A program made the translations under genes and the position numbers. The notes below the pieces were generated by a model. The model saw nothing but the letters and a program-made list of their open reading frames with translations. It was not told the DNA's origin and searched no databases. Shown piece after piece: positions 39,907 to 53,127 of a stretch of 64,000 bases of DNA. Origin of the DNA: Mytilisepta virgata (taxonomy: Eukaryota > Mollusca > Bivalvia > Mytilida > Mytilidae). The stretch lies in the NCBI GenBank assembly GCA_028015205.1, contig CM051514.1, positions 25,746,150 to 25,810,149 of the forward strand, in the 5' to 3' direction. Numbering within the stretch: position 1 is the first letter of the stretch; the number at the start of each line of letters is the position of its first letter.

Positions 39907-41429
39907 TACTCTCTCAAAAAAGAAACGCAACATACAGAAAATAGGAAATTTACTTCATATATTATTTTCATAATTTATGATATAAATAATTTACACAGGA
40001 ATGCAAAAATTGGCACACTTCTTGTTCATGAGTTCTTTTACCTTGGAATATCACAGTTTGTCACATATTGTCAATAAATCACTCATAAATTGTCAATATC
40101 TGGTATGTCCACCATTTGCTTGTAACACAGCCCCGACTCTTCTTGGCATAGATTGAATTAAACGCTGAGTTCGAACACGCGGTATCCTTTGCCACTCAAA
40201 CTGAAGTGCCTGCTGTAATTGTTGCAGATTTTGCGGTGGTGGTTGTCGTTGGCGCACGCGCCGATCCACTTCATCCCACAAATGTTCAATTGGATTAAGA
40301 TCGGGTGATCGTGACGGCCAACGGATCACATTGACATTCTGTTGTTCTAAAAAGTCTACTGTTACACGTGCTGTATGTGGTCGGGCATTGTCGTGCTGAA
40401 AAATTTCTCTCCGAATGTCAATTACGGGCAATAAATGAGGTCGTAAAATTTCGTCTCTATACCTAACAGCGTTCAGATTGCCTTGGATATGTATCAGCTG
40501 TGTGTTTCTGGCATAAGAAATAGCGGCCCACATCATAACACTGCCTCCGCCAAAATTGTATCTCTCCACAACACAGTTTTGCGCAAAACGTTCGTTTCGG
40601 CGCCTATACACACGTATGCGACCATCTCGCTTTTCCAGTTGAAAACGTGACTCATCGCTGAACCATACTCTTCTCCAGTTCTGTAAATTCCATGCACGAA
40701 CTGTAGTACACCATCTAAACCTCGCTCGGCGGTGTTGGCGTCTCAGTGTTGCTCCAAAGTAAGGTCTTCTTGCCCTCAATCCATGAGAACGTAACCGATT
40801 GCGTACTGTCTGTGCTGATATACGGCGCAACCCAGGGACGTTTACAGCTGTTTCTGTTGCAGCAATAGTCCTATTCCGCAGATGGAAAAGTCTGATGTAA
40901 CGATCTTGCGCCCTGGTTGTAACACGCGGGCGCCCTGAACGTGGCCGATCTGTCGTAGTACCAAGCTGCAGGTAGCGTCCCCAAAGGCGTGAAATTGTGC
41001 TACGATGAACATTGTACGTTACAGCAACAGCATTCTGTGATTCTCCGGCCTCTAGTCGTCCGATAGCGATATTCCGGGTAGCAGCGTCTAACCTTGGCAT
41101 AGCGTCACCTCATCATAATTTTATTTTACGAATGCATTCATGAAAAGAAATACCGGGTTTTTATACCGACTGACTGAGCTAAAAAATAACCCATGATTTG
41201 CACGTGAAAGTCGACCCAGTTTTTGGCAATGCGTAAATCGTAGGGTGTCCCAGATTGCGACCAAAGTCGTTTACGGGTGGATGAATTTAAATGATTGTAC
41301 CTGGAAACTTTTTATGAAGGTGTAATTATGATCATGTGTACATATATTTTGATATTTATTGGTTATTTGTCCGGAAAAATAATATTTCAAAAAGATAATC
41401 TGATGTTGCGTTTCTTTTTTGAGAGAGTA
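39907..41429 (-). mobile_element. Tc1-type transposon, apparently complete (1523 bp)
   Basis: Perfect 27-bp terminal inverted repeats beginning TACTCTCTCAAAAAAGAAAC, flanked by TA duplications (39905-39906 and 41430-41431). One intact transposase fills most of it, so it may be a recent, possibly active copy. Confidence 0.92.
40093..41100 (-). CDS. Tc1-type (DD34E) transposase
   Basis: 335 residues with no stop or frameshift, the usual Tc1 length. The N-terminal part holds paired helix-turn-helix domains (about 10-110) with a GRPR-type link (SGRPRV, 55-60). Catalytic residues are Asp149 in VWFSDESRF, Asp237 in FQHDNARPHTA and Glu272 in SPDLNPIEHLWDEV. The last two are separated by 34 residues (DD34E). 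GGGSVMMWAAIS (184-195) is the usual mid-domain segment. It cuts and pastes the element at TA sites. It is richer in GC and Arg than the flanks, as expected for a recent arrival. Confidence 0.95.
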   Translation of the reverse strand: MPRLDAATRNIAIGRLEAGESQNAVAVTYNVHRSTISRLWGRYLQLGTTTDRPRSGRPRVTTRAQDRYIRLFHLRNRTIAATETAVNVPGLRRISAQTVRNRLRSHGLRARRPYFGATLRRQHRRARFRWCTTVRAWNLQNWRRVWFSDESRFQLEKRDGRIRVYRRRNERFAQNCVVERYNFGGGSVMMWAAISYARNTQLIHIQGNLNAVRYRDEILRPHLLPVIDIRREIFQHDNARPHTARVTVDFLEQQNVNVIRWPSRSPDLNPIEHLWDEVDRRVRQRQPPPQNLQQLQQALQFEWQRIPRVRTQRLIQSMPRRVGAVLQANGGHTRY

Positions 41430-41474
41430 TACATTGTACGTATAAATAACAGAGACACTGTTCTTTTCTATATA

Positions 41475-41700
41475 ATAGCGAGCGCAACGAGCGCTATAGG
41501 AGAATATGCATCTTTTACATATTGGCCATTTAGAAAAGTCTTTGTTTAATGGGGGCAGCCATTATGCAATCCAAAGTGAATATATTTGTGCTACATACTA
41601 AGGCTAGAAAAAGTTTCGTTCTCCGGAAACGGAATTAAGTAAAGTAAGGGAAATAACTTGCTTCAAATTATAACTTCAGAGTCAGAATCGTAATACCGGA
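41475..41700 (+). repeat. Dispersed repeat family, copy 1
   Basis: Shares ATAGCGAGCGCA, CATTTAGAAAAGTCTTTG, TTTAATGGGGGCAGCCAT and GAAAAAGTTTCGTTC with 50615-50800. It lies directly beyond the Tc1-type element. Ends undefined. Confidence 0.65.
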
Positions 41701-42954
41701 AATATCATACCATTCCCCTTCTTTTAATCAGAATTGTAGCAACCCTATTTATGTAGGCTGAATTTTATTGCACATTGAATTTTTGTAGTTTTTTCAAGTA
41801 CAAGAACCATTGTCCTGTTTTACAAATATCCATACTCAGGTCTTCAATATATTTTTTTCTATTGAGGTTCTGGTACCAGTCTCGGTCGTAACCTTAAGAA
41901 CGTTTATGTTTAATATTATCTTTAGCTCGTTTTGTTTTTGAATCAAACTCGTTTTCGACCACGACAACTATCTGAAATCCTTTTAAATCTAAAAGGACTG
42001 GCGAACATCCTTACATAGAATTTTTAGCATGATTATGTAATACTTTATGAGCTTGGTTCTTGAAATTAAGCAACGTGTACGTGCATTCGTTGTGCCATAT
42101 GGTCATTGTTATCAAATTATATACGACATTTATTCAGTAAAGTATACCATCTAGGCTATAACGTTTAATAATTACCTGAAACGCCAGCTTCGTGCTGAAG
42201 GATATAACTAAATCAACTAATATTTCCAAATACAAATGGTGAAGAAATAATAGGTTATAACAATGTATAACATGAAGGAAGCGAAGCTTGAACAACAATT
42301 ATTAATTCCATCAGTTTGTTTTGTTCCACAGTAAAACGCATCTAAGGAAAAAGAGGATACACAACATTGGAAGACAATGCTTAAAAAAACTCAATTGTTA
42401 ACCGTAATCTTTGTAATTGCAAAATGTTCTGAAAATCTTTCACTCCACATTATCAAATTATTTTTGAAAACAAAATCTACTTTCAAAGTAAGTTTTGAAT
42501 ATTTAAAATCTTTAACCTCCGTGAATAGCGAATCCTCCATTTTAGTAACATTTTAGGCTATAAGATTTATAGGTTATTTTAGTTTCCATCAGATTTCTTG
42601 TGATCACTGGTAATTAGACACGTTTTATTTCAAAATTGCATTATTATACGGTACATTAAAAATTGTAACAGAGATTACTTACGACCGGGACATTTTCGCG
42701 ACAGTTTTATTTTCGCGATAGAAGATGAAACGCAAAAAAAAAAAAAAACCACCTCGCGAATAATTATTTCAATACTTTATTTTGTCTATTATATGCAAAT
42801 AGCAAACTCAAAACTTGGCGAAGTGGAATTCGTTTCCCAAATCACGAAAATTTTTATTTGACTGTTAACAATTCTTCCGCCGTTGCTCTATTATGACAAA
42901 AGAGCCAAACGGCACAATTTTAAAATATCAAAATAGAATATATAGATACATGTA
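41701..42954. other. AT-rich flank, no gene seen
   Basis: Nothing recognised. Confidence 0.4.
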
Positions 42955-43619
42955 TTAGTCGTATAATAGTTTCAAGACTATTTTCCCTAGGGAAATAGTT
43001 ATATGATATACTTATTGACTGGGTATGAGAGAATAGTAAGTCTATTGTAGCCGAGGGCAATAGTTGGTATCGAGGGGATAATAAACTTACTATTCCTAGA
43101 ATATGCAGTCAGTATGTGTTTTATTATACTTTACCTATCACTTTACCGGTCAATAGTTTCCAGTACTATTGACCGGTCAATAGTTTCAAGTTTAGAATTT
43201 GTATAATAGAAAAAACATACTGATGTATAATAATAATAATCTATATGACTATTTCCCTAGGGAAAATAGACTTTTTAAACATCACGCGTTTTCCCGCAAA
43301 AATTCTTTCGAATACGCATAGTTCAATCTCATCGTATAGTAAAAATCCAAGAACATAGAAAATATGACAGTGGCCGCCTCCAGTAGGAGGAAAACATCAA
43401 GTATACAATGAAACATCAGTAAATTATCTTTCGGTATATAATAAAACACTTATTGACTGCATATTCGGGGAATATTAAGTTCTTTGCCCCCCCCCCTCCA
43501 TACCAACTATTGCCCCTGGGCTACGCTTCAATCAATAGTTGGTATCTCGGGAACAATAAACTTCCTATTCCCCCCCCCCCCCCCCCCCCCGCAAATGCCC
43601 AGTCAATAAGTATATAATA
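42955..43619. repeat. Complex foldback repeat with poly-C tracts
   Basis: ACTATTTTCCCTAGGGAAATAG near 42976 is a near-palindrome, repeated near 43248. GGGCAATAGTTGGTAT (43057) has inverted and direct relatives near 43503 and 43530. ACTTATTGACTG starts both halves (43010 and 43448) and CAGTCAATAAGT ends the block (43599-43610). TTGACCGGTCAA near 43167 is a perfect palindrome. Two poly-C tracts (43490 and 43570) lie inside. Confidence 0.5.
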
Positions 43620-45531
43620 ATTTGTAACTAGTAATAATTCCACTCTATTTATAAATATTCTTAACAAAAAGAAAAGTTGTACTCTTTTCTAGGCGTTAGG
43701 AAATAATGTAAAGGAAACGTATATATATTTGAAAGAATTCTGGATTATTTTTTTTCTATTTGCTCTTGTGCTATACGACAGGGAAATTAAGTGATTTGAT
43801 TTAAATTTCATTTGTTCCGCTGCCAAAATATCTGATTGTTCGAGAAATCAGACTTCATTTTAGTCCCTTAGAAAAGACTAATGATTAATTGTCGGTTGGA
43901 TTTGAAAATGAGCGTTTTAGATACGAATAGAAATACCGGAAAATCCGTTTACATGACATAAAGCCTAAAATTAGAATCTCGGCTTTATATGTTTGGCCTT
44001 ACCGACTGCTTACATGTGTGTAGATCATGTTATTCTTTTCCAAGATAAATTCTTACAATCAAATGTGTAATCTACAATATTAATGTGTTGATTCAAAATT
44101 GCCATAATTGATATGAATACTAGTACTTATCAGTTTTTTTTTATAATACATATTTTCCTGACCAATACATTCATTAAGCGATTGAACCAAGTATATTAAT
44201 TAAACATTCGAGTAATGTCCAAATGAATCGCTTTGACGTTTCTGACATTCAATTGGAATGTCGAAGGTTTTTATATTTTTCTGATTGTGAATGTCTATTT
44301 ATTGGTTTCAAAATTATTACTTGTCTCCGGATCAGCCTATAGACATTTGTTAATATAACCCACCTATATTTCTTCGTTAGGTATTCAGACGGATATCTCT
44401 AAGGAAACTATTTAACTGACAGGGCATGCTCGATTCATTTCACATCTTTTCTTTCTTACTTACGCTGTGTTAAACAATGTGAATTTAAGCAGGAAAAAAC
44501 ATATTTATCGGATGGCATGTATTCTAAGAGAAAATATTTAATTAAGGTTGTTTTGCACTAGCAATGAAATGAATTGACTCTAAATACGAAAAAACGTACG
44601 AAAGGTTACAGAAGGTCGTCCAGTTGTCACAGAAACCTATTTGTTATTTAACGAATAATCATTGAATCCGATATTTCGTGACAAAAACAGGGAACATTTG
44701 TGCATTATTTCATAATCTATATAATAGTATAGTTATTTTTTTTTTTTTACAATTCATCAAAGCAGTGTTATTTATATAGAATATTGGGTCCTTAATATCC
44801 TGTTGAGAAATATGCTATATGATAATTTTTCAAATTGTTCTTGCTTTCTATTGGCAATATTTATTACAACGTATAAAATAGTGGGGAAAACTTTACTTTT
44901 TTCGTGAAGAGACCGGGTTTACGCATAATCCTTCACATTTTCTAATTAAAACTTTTCAAACTAAAAACGTAATAAATGGAGTAACTCATTCGGAAATTAG
45001 AACTTATACTTTTTATTTGTGATAAAATTTTGATATCCAAGAATTATTGCTGTAGGCTTTTCTGTCTAAATTGGAATCTGGGCTGTAGTAAACTGGTCAT
45101 CTAATAAGCAGTGAAGCTACATGTACCCACATGTACATCTTTGTATCAACATGAAAGTTGGCCATTGCGGGTTAGCTTCATACACGTGTAAAAAGTCGGT
45201 TTACGGGTGGGAAAAAACTTCCTTTTTCCTTTTTTAGTACAAAATTGTAAACTATAAGCTAAAATTAGTTTTAAAGTATCAATATTTATGTTTAAATTAT
45301 GTGACTCTGTGATCTTTTACTTCTGTTCAATTTTAAGTAGTTTCAAATTACGGGATTGGCTAATAAACATGTACTATGTTATTATATAAGCGTGGGAAAA
45401 TTTTATTTTATCCCTTCTCCTATAAAATTATAATGTTTTGTTATATGTAATTAGTATTTACACGTACGAGACATTTATTTAAATGTATTTGATTTATTGT
45501 CTTTTTTTAACTAAATGATGTGTGAAAAATG
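43620..45531. other. AT-rich flank, no gene seen
   Basis: Nothing recognised. Confidence 0.4.
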
Positions 45532-45608
45532 GACAATTTCATCATCTAGTTGATAAATGTGTAATAATAGACAATTTCATCATCTAGTTGATAAATGTGT
45601 AATAATAG
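45532..45608. repeat. Two tandem 38-bp units
   Basis: GACAATTTCATCATCTAGTT and the following 18 bases are repeated exactly, period 38. Confidence 0.8.
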
Positions 45609-47907
45609 ACCTTAATGGTACAGTTTACATGTATAAAGACTAAATTTTAACTGACTGCAATGAAAAAAGCTACTATTGAATTTCTTGACAGAAGATCACG
45701 CAACAATTACATGATATGTCCCACAAATTCGATATGTTTGCTTGTGGTAAAAGGAAAGGCAGCACATTCATATGAAAATGTAAGGGTGATTCTGTTTTTT
45801 TCCCATTCTGAAAATTAGCTAAGTTTGCATAGATGTGGCATAGAAATTGCCCCCCCCCCCCCACAAAAAAACACAAAAAGCATTAAATATTGCTTATTTT
45901 AAACAATTATAATTAAGATGTTAAAAGTTTCAATACATTTCATTGCAAGAGACTGTGAGTTCACAAATTAAACAAAAAATCAAACTGGGTACACATGCTT
46001 GTGTTTTGGGAAAAAAAATGACACTTGAAGTTATAAAATCTACAAAAAATTCAATCGCCAAATTTAACAATGTCATAGCGAACCTGACGTCAACATTAAA
46101 AGGGGAAAAAGAAATATTGAATTTTGGCGTAAACCTGAAGATGGAAATCTATTACTGATTCATATGTCCTCAGTGATAACGATACTATTTTCAGTCGTGC
46201 TATAATTTATTATTTCTTTAAAATAAAAATGTTGTCGTTTTTGTTGTCGTAATATTTTTGTTAAAATTTCGCCACGTAAACATGAAATAAGTGCAATATT
46301 TTTAGGGAAACGATGTATATATCGATACCATTTGAAAGAAGATTTTAAGTTGTAATTGATAAATATAAAAAAAACATAATGTACATAGTATTTGTACGAT
46401 TGTTGTATTGTCCTCCTATATACGTTGAACCTCTCGGATAATTGTCTTAGGCTATTTCTCACGTATATGTTATCCTTCGACAATAACTTGCTACACGTAG
46501 GGCTATCCAGTTGATTTGAAATTAATCAACACTAAGAACTAAAATATAAAATGTCAATATTTTGAGGTGGACCTCCGCTGACCATATCAGAATCGCATTT
46601 TTTTATTTCTGGATCAATTTCAGAGTCAATCTGAGACAAGATTTGCGCTTTATTTTGACCGGAAGTTTTTTATTTTTCATTGGATTCGATCGAAAATCAA
46701 GAAAGTTTCATGGTGCAGAAGTTCTACTTAAGTTTTACTTACATTGTACAAATGAACGAACTTTCTCAAAGATTTTTAAATAGGTTTAAAGACTTAAATT
46801 CTTTTAAATCAGTATCATTGCCAGAAGTCTATATGTTTTTCCTACAAAATGTAAATCTTCAAATAACGAAGTTCGTTGTGTTTGATACAGTGGACATTCC
46901 AGAAAAAAGTAGACGGCGTCTTCATAGGGCGCACCGAACGAATATGTCGGACCAGGGACAAGTTAGCGAAAAAAGGCCCGCTTTTAAACGATGAAACTAT
47001 AAAGTCTATAAGTCATTTTCAAAATCGTTTTTATTACATTGTTGTATTGTTTTGCGTATTGCATATTCTTTTTTATGATTTATATTAAGAACAGACAAGC
47101 GCCAGATCGAAAATAATTTAAAGCATGGTCTTAAAATGGTTTTAAACCATTATTACATGTATCTAAAGAAAAAAAAAGCAAGCAAAAATTAAAGTTAAAT
47201 GGTGCTTGTAAATGTTTGACTTTTCCAGACTTTCAAAACGCACGCTTTTATTAAACTGACCTGATCATAAGATCTACATTATTACCGATTGCAAGAAAAT
47301 GTAATCTACTTCAAAAATGGAACCTGACTTAATTGTAAATTAATTCTAATAAATTTAATCAGACAGACAGCACAACATTCCAATTTAGAAAAAATTCTGA
47401 AATTGAATTTTTGTTACCAGTAAAATATTGAAGTACATTCGACTCTATTCCGTTTATCAGCGCTCACTAATTGGAAACAAGATTCCGATGTAATTATCTT
47501 TTAAATAAGTTTTCATGAGATTTGGATTCTCATTAAACAGAAGTCCCATCTCAAAATTTTTTGTTCAAAGCATATTTTCTCTAAATTCTAAATCATTTGA
47601 ATTTCATTGTTTAAAATTTGAACAGAAAATTAAATATAAATAGTTTCGTACTTTTATAATACGAAAATGATCTTTAACCGTTAAACTTGTATGGTCGCAT
47701 CAAGTTGCCGTTAGAGGACGTTCATATCTTGCCGTAAAGTGTGAAATTTGGGAAATCCTTTCTGCAATTTTCAGTAAGTTCAAGAACAGCAAAAAAGCAC
47801 CTTTACTTGCTTTGCTTAATATTATAGTATTGCGTACATTCCTCAAGGATACAACCTGATAAAAGGGGGGGACGGATACTTTAAAATTTACTGTTATAAA
47901 ATTGTGA
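45609..47907. other. AT-rich flank, no certain gene
   Basis: Poly-C tract at about 45850-45862. Overlapping open frames of 70-107 codons at 46160-47088 have no recognised domain. Confidence 0.35.
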
Positions 47908-48045
47908 TATCCTCCTGGTGCATACTTCTGACCTTAGATGGCTGCGGCTTGACCTTTTGTTTCGGCTTTCAACAATTTTGGCATGGAGCAACTGTTGAGT
48001 AAATCGACGTAATAAGCATATCTTGTGTAGCTAAGGCCCATAATC
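47908..48045 (+). repeat. Dispersed repeat with decayed hammerhead-like core (copy 3)
   Basis: Retains TGGTGCATA, TTTCGGCTTTCAAC and ACTGTTGAGTAAATCGACG, with the core decayed. It is followed by a minus-strand protein-like frame (47969-48304, for example WIKIRPTTFIETFLKMV) that I cannot assign and that may be a decayed transposon fragment. Confidence 0.5.
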
Positions 48046-49038
48046 CAATTCGCTTTCGGGCACTATTGGACACCATTTTGAGGAAGGTCTCGATAAACGT
48101 TGTTGGTCGAATTTTGATCCAAATGGTTGAGAAAATCAAACATTTATACAGGTGTCGAAAAAGAGAAACAAGATGCCGCTGAAGGGCCGCTCTCGCATCC
48201 ACAAAGTGAAGAGAGATTGGTGAAAACTGGTTAAACCTTCCAAACTCACTATCAATATCATAGCTAGAAAAAAGCCAAATGTTTGTTGCCTCATCATTTG
48301 TCAAGATTTGTTTAATTAGATAGTCACAACTTCGCTATTCTATTGGGGTTTCTATTACGAATCTATTTTGGGAATAAATAAAATGGCATTCTCCAATTAT
48401 TCTTCAGAAGTATAATGCACTGTTTATTGAATAGCTGTCGGGGTACCGCTGTAACTTGAGACCTGTAGTAATTACACTAATGCGACACCACCACTCTATT
48501 TATAAACATCCTTAGGAAAAAGAAAAGTAATAATATTTGATTTTCTAACTATATAAAATATCAGACAGTTAACAGTTTGAAATGGAATGAATACCAATAC
48601 AAGAAGGGGAATATACAAATAAAGATGATTAATGAAAACGTTATCCAGATTTTAACGCAGAATAGAGGGATGCTCCAGTCTTTGGAACAAATGGTCAATA
48701 ATTTAGCTATCGTTTACGTACGACTATTTTTAGAACAGAGAAAGCTTTATTAATTTGATGAAGGGAAATGATTATTAAATAAAATATATACATGTAGTTA
48801 TGTTTTGATAAGGGATTATATTTGCAATTACTTGTGGTTACAGTTACTTCTATGAGACAAAAAAGAAAGTTCATACATATACAAGCTATAATTATTAGAT
48901 TATTTTAGGGTAAATGTGATTGGTGACGATCATTACTTTCTGAAGCCTGGGGGAAGTCAAATTTTGTTAGTCTGGAATATTCATTACGTAACTGGTCATG
49001 AACCAACTTACAACAGTTGTAACAACAGTATTTATAAA
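48046..49038. other. AT-rich flank, no certain gene
   Basis: Apart from the unassigned minus-strand frame ending at 48304, nothing is recognised. Confidence 0.35.
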
Positions 49039-49439
49039 TTAAGGATGCTCTCGCTGGTCATGTTTTGGTCTTTTTGTCAGATTTTCGGAATCCTCGGGTT
49101 GTATCCATTTCTTAAACATGAAATTTTTTGCCCGTGAACCCCCACTTTTTCTTTCATAATTCAATCATATATACTTTAAAATGGTATTTGACAAGATGTT
49201 ATGAAATCCTTTTTATTTTTTCATACATTTTTGAGAGACTGAAGTTGTCAATGCAAAGACAATGAAAAATCCAGAGAAAACCCATTTCCTGCAAATTTTC
49301 AAGGCCTTATAGCTCTAAAATGAGCACATGAACCTATATTTTTTTCCTACTTATTTGTTTACTATTCATATGTTCTCTCAAACTAAAACACCTATTTCAA
49401 ATCCTATTTATTTCCTATTAGACCAGCGATCATCCTTAA
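49039..49439. mobile_element. TTAA-flanked MITE, copy 2
   Basis: Same family as 31673-32075, same orientation, 401 bp. Confidence 0.75.
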
Positions 49440-50614
49440 GCGGAAATGAAAAACGCTGTTTTTTATACTTCTTGAACAAATCAGACAACCTAATACGCAG
49501 ACTGCTGTATCATCAACAAACCAACGTGTCCACTTGTAAATATATCCCTGAGAATACGTCCATCGTCATGTAGATAAATATCTAACATTTTAATCATTTT
49601 TAAATATGTACTTAGATAAAATCAACCCCAAGATACAAAGTTGAAGTATGGGAAAAGGTACATGTAATTTATTTCATATTTGTTTGTATAGTAACGGTCA
49701 TAATAAATGTACAATAGTAATTATGTAGCGTAGATACAATGTATGTCAAACTTTGCTGCGTTCGAGGAAGTATTCGTTTCAGTGAAATGAAAAGATGTCG
49801 CACAATCTGACATCCAAAGAATCAAGCGGTTTTCTTCTAAACATCACACCAGTCGTGAACAATGTATAAAGAGCTTTTGAATATATTTGAAAAGTTACTC
49901 TAGGTAACCATGGTAACAATTAAATTTATTAAAATTATTCAAGTACAAAATGCGTCTAGAGTTATTTTCGATATGAAATATCTCATTTTTCTTACTGAAC
50001 ATACCTGCCAGCCACATTTGAAAATTTTAAAGTAGTAAGTCATTTTCATAACTTTGCAAAAAAAAAAATCAAATTGACAACACCATTTTTTCAATATAAT
50101 TAAAAACTTAACTGTATGTAATGGCACATACATGTCCTGAATAATGTCTAATCGACTACATGTAAGTGTTCCTCACACGTTTTTCATACGGCTTAGAGGC
50201 TGATTCAACGAACGTCAACTTTTTAAAAGAACAATGGGCATGTTCCAACTCATTAAACTGGATTAAGGGGTTTACTTTTGGGTGCTCAAACACAAATCGC
50301 AATGACAGGTAAAGTTAAAACTTGTAAATAATTTTACTGATGTCATGATGTGTACATTTGTATGTGTATATGTGCAATTTAATTGTGAAGTTTAAATGAT
50401 TATATCATTATCCCCGAGCTATATGTTAATACGATAAAGTTCAAATAAAGTAAAAAAAAAACTTACTTGTAAATCAAATAAAAAATTGTAAAAAACGATA
50501 ACCAGAAAATGTTTTTATGCTTTAATGAATTGAGTATATTAATTTTTACACATTTATATATATATATGATCATTCACTTTTTTAAATCAAATTATTTATT
50601 CATTTATTCTATTA
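49440..50614. other. AT-rich flank, no gene seen
   Basis: Nothing recognised. Confidence 0.4.
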
Positions 50615-50800
50615 TTATAGCGAGCGCAGCGAGTTCTATAGGAGCATATGCATTTTCTACATATGGGTCATTTAGAAAAGTCTTTGTTTAATGGGGGCAG
50701 CCATATTGTGCTACATACTAAGGCTAGAAAAAGTTTCGTTCACTGGAAACGGAAGTAAGGGAAATAACTTGCTTCGAATCATTTTAGAATCAGAATTGAG
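50615..50800 (+). repeat. Dispersed repeat family, copy 2
   Basis: Partner of 41475-41700. Confidence 0.65.
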
Positions 50801-52839
50801 TTTATGGAAAGGGCTATTGCTGTGCTCGCATCATTGGCCATTCCAACGGCATATTATATATTTACCCTTCTGATAGCCTCATTGTAATTGCTAAATCAGT
50901 CTAATAAACAAACAGTTTATTTTCCAGAAGAATGCTTTCTATGTTTATTAGATGTTTTGATATTCCAAATTTGGGATTTCGGAGTTGTCTCCCATATCCA
51001 CGAGTTATATTTCTTGACAGAAAGTGTTACATATTGGGCAAAAATTACTTTTAAAAAAATTATCGGGGAAGGCATTCATCAGACTTTAAAAATTTGGGAA
51101 AATATATCCAAAATATATTATTAATGTTTTTTTAAGGATATTGAGAATAATTGCAGAAAATTGACAATATATTGATGTCTGCAAGAAAACTTCTGTAAAG
51201 AGCAGATAACTCCGTAAATTGGAGATAACTCACATGTACCTAACATGGGGAATAGTGAATTCCAAAAACAATAATTCAGTTTTTTTCCGTCGTGCGTGTA
51301 AAGAAAAAAAAAACGATGAAACATTTTCTAAATGTTCTTAGTAACATGTGGTTAAAATCTAAGCTTTGAGGTAGATTAAGTCAAGTTCAGAATACATGTA
51401 AATTAGATCACTTCAGTGCAGACTAAACTGATAATATGCGATCTTAAATTACAACCAAGAAAATTCAACACGAGAAATAAATAACTTACAATACAAAACT
51501 ACTATGTGTCCCGCAAACTTCGGCAATTGATTTCTCGATGAAAAAAATCGGGAAATTATTACAATTCCTCACATTTTAAATAACACTTTGGTATATCCAA
51601 AAACTCAACATGGTCCAAACGTTTGTAAACCATACATTGTGTACGTGTATATATGGAAAATGAAATAATTACTTTCGAATATTGGAAACAGAAGGTAGAA
51701 TAAAACTTTTCACTTTCATTTTAATGAAGTATTTGAGATATTTAAGAAAAACAACTTGCATTTTTAAAGAAAAAGGCACACAGTAAACGATCGTTGTAGC
51801 ACACCTGTATCTTGTACATTACTTTAAACATGCTTACATGTACATAGACAAAATGACTAATGTTGCAATTCTTTTTTTTTCGGTTTTGACGTATAGGTAC
51901 AAAACGCACACATAACAATGATGACTAACAAATGTTAATGGTACATGCACTGTATAATGCATACATTTACAAGATTAATTTTTCATTTAAAAAGACATTA
52001 CAAATCCCCCCACCCCACAAAAAAATAATTACACATATTCGAATCAAATGGGCTGAAAGCAAATGAATAAAAAAACATCTGATACAGTTATGAGAAATAA
52101 GCTCAAATTGAGCTTACAATCTCACGCATGGTAATTCGACGGCCAGAAAAAAAGTTCTCATTTACGAAGATGTGCGTACATTTAATGTATGTAAGAAAAT
52201 CAGCTACGTAATAGGTATACTGGTACAGGTACAAAATGCAAGTAAATGAAACGCTTTTTTTTTGTTGTTGTAAATTATCTTTTAACAATCAGTAAAAAAT
52301 ACTGAAACCACCGAAAAAAGAGATATCTGCTCTGAACTAAACATTTACAGACCAGTATAAGAAATCTCAATTCGTAAATACTCCTGCATGCTGAGAGGGG
52401 AAAAAGTGCGAATATCTAATATTAATTAGATTGAGCCTAAATTCAAGCGGTCATTAAACTGAAAATAAAGGTCACATTCGGGTACTTAAGGAACAAATAC
52501 GCAAGCTATTACATGTACTTATACCAATAACTCATTCTAAAAGGAAATTACTGAAAATTTCACATATTTCCTCCACAAGAAACTAAAATAGTAGGTACTC
52601 CTTTTTGAAATTCGTGTACTTTTAAAAAAAAATCAATTTCTACTTCCTGTTCACTATATCTACACGTAGCAGAAAATTATTTAAAAACGAAACATTTCCT
52701 TCCCAAACTTGAACATCAGATATTTTTTACAATATTATGGCTATATATATCTGATGCATGTACTTAAAGGGAAAAGTGTATTTTTGCATTAAAATTAAAT
52801 CGACCAAAAGGCGCAAAAGATAAGCATGTAAATTTGCGT
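50801..52839. other. AT-rich flank, no gene seen
   Basis: Nothing recognised. Confidence 0.4.
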
Positions 52840-53127
52840 TTAAATCTCTGGGTAATTGTCGATAGTTTCCGATGTTACTTCCGGTGTACTTGAGTTTTTA
52901 CTCTTATAACCATTTTTCCTTTTAAAAAAACGGGGTTTTTGATCCATGTACAGCAAAGAAAGTTTGCATACCTCGTCGCCCATCCTCCATGTACTTCTGT
53001 ATGATGTTTTAGCATCATCAACTAGTTCTGATGAAATGACGTTAAATTCTAAATCAAAGTTTGTAACTGACGATTGGTCTGTATAGACTATAGCATTTGA
53101 AATACAGCTGTAAGACCTACTTTTCAT
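52840..53127 (-). CDS. Possible host exon or small gene, unrecognised
   Basis: A 95-codon minus-strand frame with a more balanced residue mix than its neighbours and a Ser/Thr/Lys-rich tail (KSKNSSTPEVTSETIDNYPEI without its last residue forms the end). A CTTACAG acceptor-like site lies inside the first codons, so it could be a last exon. No domain and no family recognised; it may equally be chance. Confidence 0.2.
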   Translation of the reverse strand: MKSRSYSCISNAIVYTDQSSVTNFDLEFNVISSELVDDAKTSYRSTWRMGDEVCKLSLLYMDQKPRFFKRKNGYKSKNSSTPEVTSETIDNYPEI

